A stretch of DNA of 17,679 nucleotides from Phoronis ovalis (Eukaryota; Phoronida; Phoronidae). The notes under the pieces are model-generated. The model was not told where the DNA came from. It did no database searches and was given only the letters and a program-made list of their open reading frames with translations. The stretch is taken from positions 1 through 17,679 of the forward strand of contig JAOXYB010020004.1 of NCBI GenBank assembly GCA_028565635.1, written 5' to 3'. This document shows positions 15,001-17,679 of this stretch, one piece after another (position 1 is the first letter of the stretch; the number at the start of each line of letters is the position of its first letter). Both the position numbers and the translations under genes were made by a program.

Positions 15001-17473
15001 TCGCACAAAATAAATGCATCTCAATGAAAGAAGAGTAGTCAAACTGATAAACGTTATGTGCTACACAGCAATCAGAAATTTATTTGAGATGTTTTACGTG
15101 GTTAAACTGTGGTTGTGCTTTTCTCTAGTGCTTGTGCCTTGCACCGACATATGAGCTGGCATTACAAATTGGACAGGTAACAGAACAGATGGCGAAACAT
15201 ATGACGAAAATCAAAATAGGCTATGCGGTCAGAGGTGCAGAGAGGGGTGAGTAATCTTAAATCTGAAAGTTGTCTGAATCATATAGGCACAGTTTTTTGT
15301 GGAGTTATTTTAATTTTTGAAAAAGCTAAAGAAATATTGTCACGAATTTAAAAACATATATTTTAGTTTCACTTATGCTTGGAGGAAGAGACTTTGTGTA
15401 CCAATGCTACAGTAAAGAATCGAGTAATGTGTGCCCAATATACATGTGCTTGCATTTTTCAAAGTAGCACAAACACAGTGTCAGATATTTGCTTGTCGGG
15501 TATCTGAATATTTGTCTTCGATTTGTTCTAAATGAAAATGAAGCTTGTACAAGATAATTTAACCCATTTTAGTGGAACGAGGGGTCAAAGTAAATTACCA
15601 CATAGTGATAGGCACCCCTGGTACTTTACTAGACTGGTGTACTAAACTGAAAGTTATTGACACACGACAAGTAAATGTATTTGTATTGGATGAAGCTGAT
15701 GTTATGATTGCTACACAAGGACATCAAGATCAGTCCATTCGCATTCAAAGGTAAATATGCTAAGCAAATAAAGCATTATTTCGAGAAGCATCTTAAAATC
15801 TAGCCTTGACTACGGTGTTGTTCCTGTGTGTTCTACTTACAGTTGATTTCTGAGTTATTCTCTGTTATTAAGTATACTCAATCAAATGATTATCCTCCTA
15901 GGGTTGTTCTTAGCTAACACAGTGTCACAAAACAGTATAAAATTTTGTATATGTAGCACAGCATAACCTGAAAATCTACTGTAATATAACACACTATGAA
16001 TAAGCATAACTGACACATAAATAATCTAGTTTTTTCACTGGGGTTGCAAATGGAAGTTCACCCAAGGACATAATTGTATGATATTCAAACATGCAAATGT
16101 AATTAAAATGTTTCTGCAAATGCTTCAGCATCTAATATAAAACCCAGATTGTGCATACAAGCAGTATTTATTAGAGTGATATAGATTACATAAAAAATAT
16201 CTGATACTAAAACATATAGGAACACACCAAATTATTTAACCTGAATGAAATTTAGTCTACTGCGGAACAACATTACTATGTGAAGGTATTCGACAGAGTA
16301 GTAGGCTTAATAATATGGTTCCGTAATTAACTAAATTTTATTTATATTGAACGTATTCCATGTCTGAATGAATATCTTGTCATTTCATGCAAAAAGTTCT
16401 CCAGTTCATCTCACGTTATTATGTGTATGTTACAAACATTGAATAAAAAAATTTTACGATTTTATTTTTTTGAAAAATATAACAGCATATAAACTTTTTT
16501 TTTTTTAATATAAGTTTTTATTTGTTAAACTTTAAAGTGTCAAAATTAAGTGAACTTATTAACAATAATATAGAAATGTACATGCATCCTTTTGAAGGTG
16601 CTTTAAGTAACCAACTTGTTTATATGATAAACATAAGCAGCCAATAACAGCATATAAACTTTAATATTGCTTACCATGTTCAACTAGTACATTCTGATCC
16701 CTTTTACTCATTGAACAGTTAGAGCTTACATTTGAAATTGAATAGCTTAGCATACTTAATTTTTTTTATTGTTTTTGTACTTTTTATTGATTTTTACAGG
16801 GGCCTTCGAAGAGACTGCCAAATGTTATTGTTTTCTGCAACTTATGATAGTGACGTAATAAAATTCGCTCAAGCGATTGTCTCAAATCCTGTTGTTATTC
16901 GTCTACGTAGAGACGAAGAAAGTTTAAATAACATTAAGCAATATTACATTGTTTGTCGGAACCAGGAGGATAAATTCCAAGCGTTGTCAAATATATATGG
17001 AATTATTTCTGTAGGGCAATCCATGATATTTTGTAGGGTAAGTCTGTATTCAAGATGCTATATTGCAGATTATTTCTTAGAATTACATAAATTTATGTTT
17101 CTTACTTTTATAATTGCATAAAACCAATTTGAACTTTGTTCTCTTCTGTACAGAATGAGAGGGCGGTTTGATTTTGTGAAAATTAGAGAATGATTGTTTT
17201 GTGCATTTGTCACAGGCAAACTGATGCACGAATAGGTCATAGAATGCATAGAATGCAAAGGTCATAGAATTTATCTGACTTCCTTCTCTAAGTTTCATAT
17301 GTTGTTGCAGACAAAGAGAACAGCCTCATGGTTGGCAGAAATGATGTCACGAGATGGCCACTCTGTGGCGCTGCTCAGTGGTGAACTTACTGTAGAGCAA
17401 AGAGCGGCTGTGTTGAAGAGGTTCAGAGAGGGTAAAGAAAAGGTTCTCATCACAACTAATGTGTCGTCTAGAG
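11990..17473 (+). CDS. DDX19: DDX19/Dbp5 DEAD-box RNA helicase, 9 coding exons, 3' end missing
   Basis: Joined exons 11990-12052, 12619-12760, 13074-13215, 13690-13782, 14030-14132, 15129-15246, 15573-15750, 16800-17037 and 17311-17473 give 413 residues in one frame. DDX19/Dbp5 is the ATP-dependent RNA helicase that remodels mRNPs at the cytoplasmic face of the nuclear pore, with Gle1/IP6 and Nup214 as known partners. Motifs seen: Q-motif region with GF-PSKIQ (about 127-135), motif [11 protein letters not shown] (153-162), Ia PTYELALQ (187-194), Ib GTPG (234-237), II DEAD (260-263), III SAT (292-294), and the family-specific [16 protein letters not shown] after DEAD. RecA2 follows with LLSGE and TTNVSSRG (motif V start). 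Motif VI and the C-terminus, about 80 residues in human DDX19, lie beyond the window. An in-frame TAA precedes the ATG by one codon. DDX19A, DDX19B and DDX25 are vertebrate paralogs and cannot be separated here. Confidence 0.97.
12351..12413. repeat. Strong short hairpin in DDX19 intron 1
   Basis: Left arm 12351-12379 and right arm 12387-12413 are nearly perfect reverse complements. They share aaatgtgccgag and tagtatat and differ only by small bulges. The loop is 7 nt. Weaker outer pairing follows: cataaagga near 12311 with tcctttatg near 12419. It could be a tiny inverted-repeat element or a structured RNA in the intron. I cannot tell which. Confidence 0.8.
12619..12760 (+). CDS. DDX19: DDX19 exon 2, low-complexity N-terminal extension
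   Basis: Acceptor ttcaatag, donor aaat|gtattt (weak). Encodes residues 22-68: VESLNITAK, then Pro/Ala/Ser-rich [16 protein letters not shown], then an acidic tail ENKEEDEK that matches the acidic TDEEEKED segment of the vertebrate protein. This is the least conserved exon. Confidence 0.88.
13074..13215 (+). CDS. DDX19: DDX19 exon 3, N-terminal helix and Q-motif lead
   Basis: Acceptor aatgttttag, donor attt|gtaagt. Encodes residues 69-115: [13 protein letters not shown] then [19 protein letters not shown], nearly identical to the family signature [19 protein letters not shown]. The N-terminal helix before it is known in human DDX19 to regulate ATPase activity. Confidence 0.96.
13554..13642. 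repeat. Three perfect 29-bp tandem repeats in DDX19 intron 3
   Basis: Units start at 13554, 13583 and 13612, each beginning ggtgaacttaagctgctg and ending gcatgtaagtaa, with 2 nt of a fourth. Copies look identical, so the expansion is recent. Each unit contains gtaagtaa, a near-ideal splice donor, within about 140 nt of the exon 4 acceptor. Confidence 0.95.
13690..13782 (+). CDS. DDX19: DDX19 exon 4, Q motif
   Basis: Acceptor atgttttgtag, donor atcc|gtaagt. Encodes residues 116-147, [20 protein letters not shown] then [11 protein letters not shown]. It contains the Gln of the Q motif that reads the adenine of ATP. Confidence 0.97.
14030..14132 (+). CDS. DDX19: DDX19 exon 5, Walker A (motif I)
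   Basis: Acceptor attttgcag, donor cag|gtatgt. Encodes residues 147-181, with [15 protein letters not shown], the phosphate-binding loop (Lys161). Confidence 0.97.
14133..15128 (+). other. DDX19 intron 5, nothing certain
   Basis: A 996-bp intron. A stretch at about 14580-14810 has a more balanced base composition than its flanks and a 77-codon open frame on the minus strand, which I do not recognise. No splice sites or family motifs support it as an exon. Confidence 0.55.
15129..15246 (+). CDS. DDX19: DDX19 exon 6, motif Ia
   Basis: Acceptor cttttctctag, donor aggg|gtgagt. Encodes residues 182-220, with [17 protein letters not shown] and YAVRGAER. The PTYELALQ form of motif Ia is typical of DDX19 rather than the PTREL of most DEAD-box proteins. 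Confidence 0.96.
15573..15750 (+). CDS. DDX19: DDX19 exon 7, motifs Ib and II
   Basis: Acceptor aacccattttag, donor aaag|gtaaat. Encodes residues 221-279 with [31 protein letters not shown] and SIRIQR. The catalytic Asp260-Glu261 of DEAD is intact. Confidence 0.98.
15751..16799 (+). other. DDX19 intron 7 with retroposed insertion
   Basis: A 1,049-bp intron between the DEAD-motif exon and the SAT-motif exon. Apart from the insertion at 16479-16662 it is AT-rich sequence with no feature I can name. Confidence 0.75.
16479..16662 (-). mobile_element. Short retroposed insertion with target-site duplication and poly(A)
   Basis: The 19-nt sequence ataacagcatataaacttt occurs at 16479-16497 and again at 16644-16662. 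The 146 bp between begins with a T run on the plus strand, which is a poly(A) tail read on the minus strand. AATAAA lies at 16522-16517 on the minus strand, 10 nt before the tail. This is the layout of a retroposed 3' end: either a 5'-truncated LINE or a fragment of an mRNA 3' UTR. No coding sequence is left, so the source is unknown. Confidence 0.82.
16800..17037 (+). CDS. DDX19: DDX19 exon 8, motif III and domain linker
   Basis: Acceptor gatttttacag, donor agg|gtaagt. Encodes residues 280-359. [11 protein letters not shown] carries motif III, then the interdomain linker, IKQYYIVC and MIFCR starting RecA2. The preceding intron is the longest in this gene (1,049 bp) and contains the retroposed insertion. 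Confidence 0.97.
17311..17473 (+). CDS. DDX19: DDX19 exon 9, RecA2 with start of motif V
   Basis: Acceptor atgttgttgcag, donor agag|gtaaga. Encodes residues 360-413, [45 protein letters not shown]. It ends one base into a codon, so the gene continues to the right. Motif V reads SSRG where remembered vertebrate DDX19 has CARG. Confidence 0.96.
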
Positions 17474-17526
17474 GTAAGAATAACTTCACATTCATATCTT
17501 GTTTAAATTTATGTAATTCATTTTTG

Positions 17527-17599
17527 AATATTAATTAATGCTAAAAAACTAGACTTGCTCAAGTCCTTGTGAACATAAAAAAAAAAAAAAATATTAATT
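17527..17599 (+). repeat. Possible tiny retroposed fragment with A run
   Basis: aatattaatt occurs at 17527-17536 and again at 17590-17599, bracketing about 53 bp that ends in a long A run (17577-17591). The layout resembles a target-site duplication around a poly(A)-tailed insertion in DDX19 intron 9. The repeat is AT-only and may be chance. Confidence 0.35.
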
Positions 17600-17679
17600 C
17601 TCTTTTTATGTCTTTTACATCAGTGTTTTTAATTATCTCGAAAATTTTTTTTTTTTTACTATCATATATATGTTGGGTG

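Noticed and set aside
17070-17495. Minus-strand open frames opposite DDX19 exon 9 and intron 8
   Set aside because: Shadows of the coding exon and AT-rich intron.
1-17679. CRISPR array, tRNA, rRNA, bacterial operon, phage or toxin-antitoxin system
   Set aside because: None seen. Repeats lack regular spacers, and gene structure is that of an animal nuclear genome.

Overview
The window is nuclear DNA of an intron-rich, AT-rich animal genome. There are no operons, no ribosome binding sites and no intron-free genes of any size. Coding potential is broken into short exons with GT..AG borders and consistent reading phase. The protein families (WDCP and DDX19/Dbp5) and the small mobile elements suggest an invertebrate metazoan, perhaps marine. 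The sequence alone does not fix the phylum.

Layout. Two genes lie head to head. On the minus strand, a WDCP (C2orf44-like WD repeat and coiled-coil) gene starts at 11565 and runs leftward through 13 recognisable coding exons to 1373. Its C-terminal end lies beyond base 1. On the plus strand, a DDX19/Dbp5 DEAD-box RNA helicase gene starts at 11990 and runs rightward through 9 coding exons to 17473. The last helicase motifs lie beyond the right edge. The two start codons are separated by 424 bp that must hold a divergent promoter, including a TATA-like element that points toward DDX19. Both starts have an in-frame stop just upstream and an A at -3 with G at +4.

Non-coding content. WDCP intron 1 (9021-11510) carries several families of degenerate short-period repeats and a 12-C run. 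WDCP intron 11 (3091-5004) carries a 674-bp foldback (MITE-like) element with arms of about 200 nt. DDX19 intron 1 has a strong short hairpin, and intron 3 has three perfect 29-bp tandem units that each contain a splice-donor consensus. Intron 7 holds a short retroposed insertion with a 19-bp target-site duplication, a polyadenylation signal and a poly(A) tail in antisense orientation. The left 1.37 kb is WDCP intron with no identifiable feature.

How the genes relate. DDX19 is a core mRNA export factor. WDCP is a poorly characterised scaffold-like beta-propeller protein. I see no functional link beyond the shared promoter. No new multi-gene biological system is evident. The interest lies in the shared promoter, the mobile insertions, the repeat architecture and a few unusual splice-site choices.
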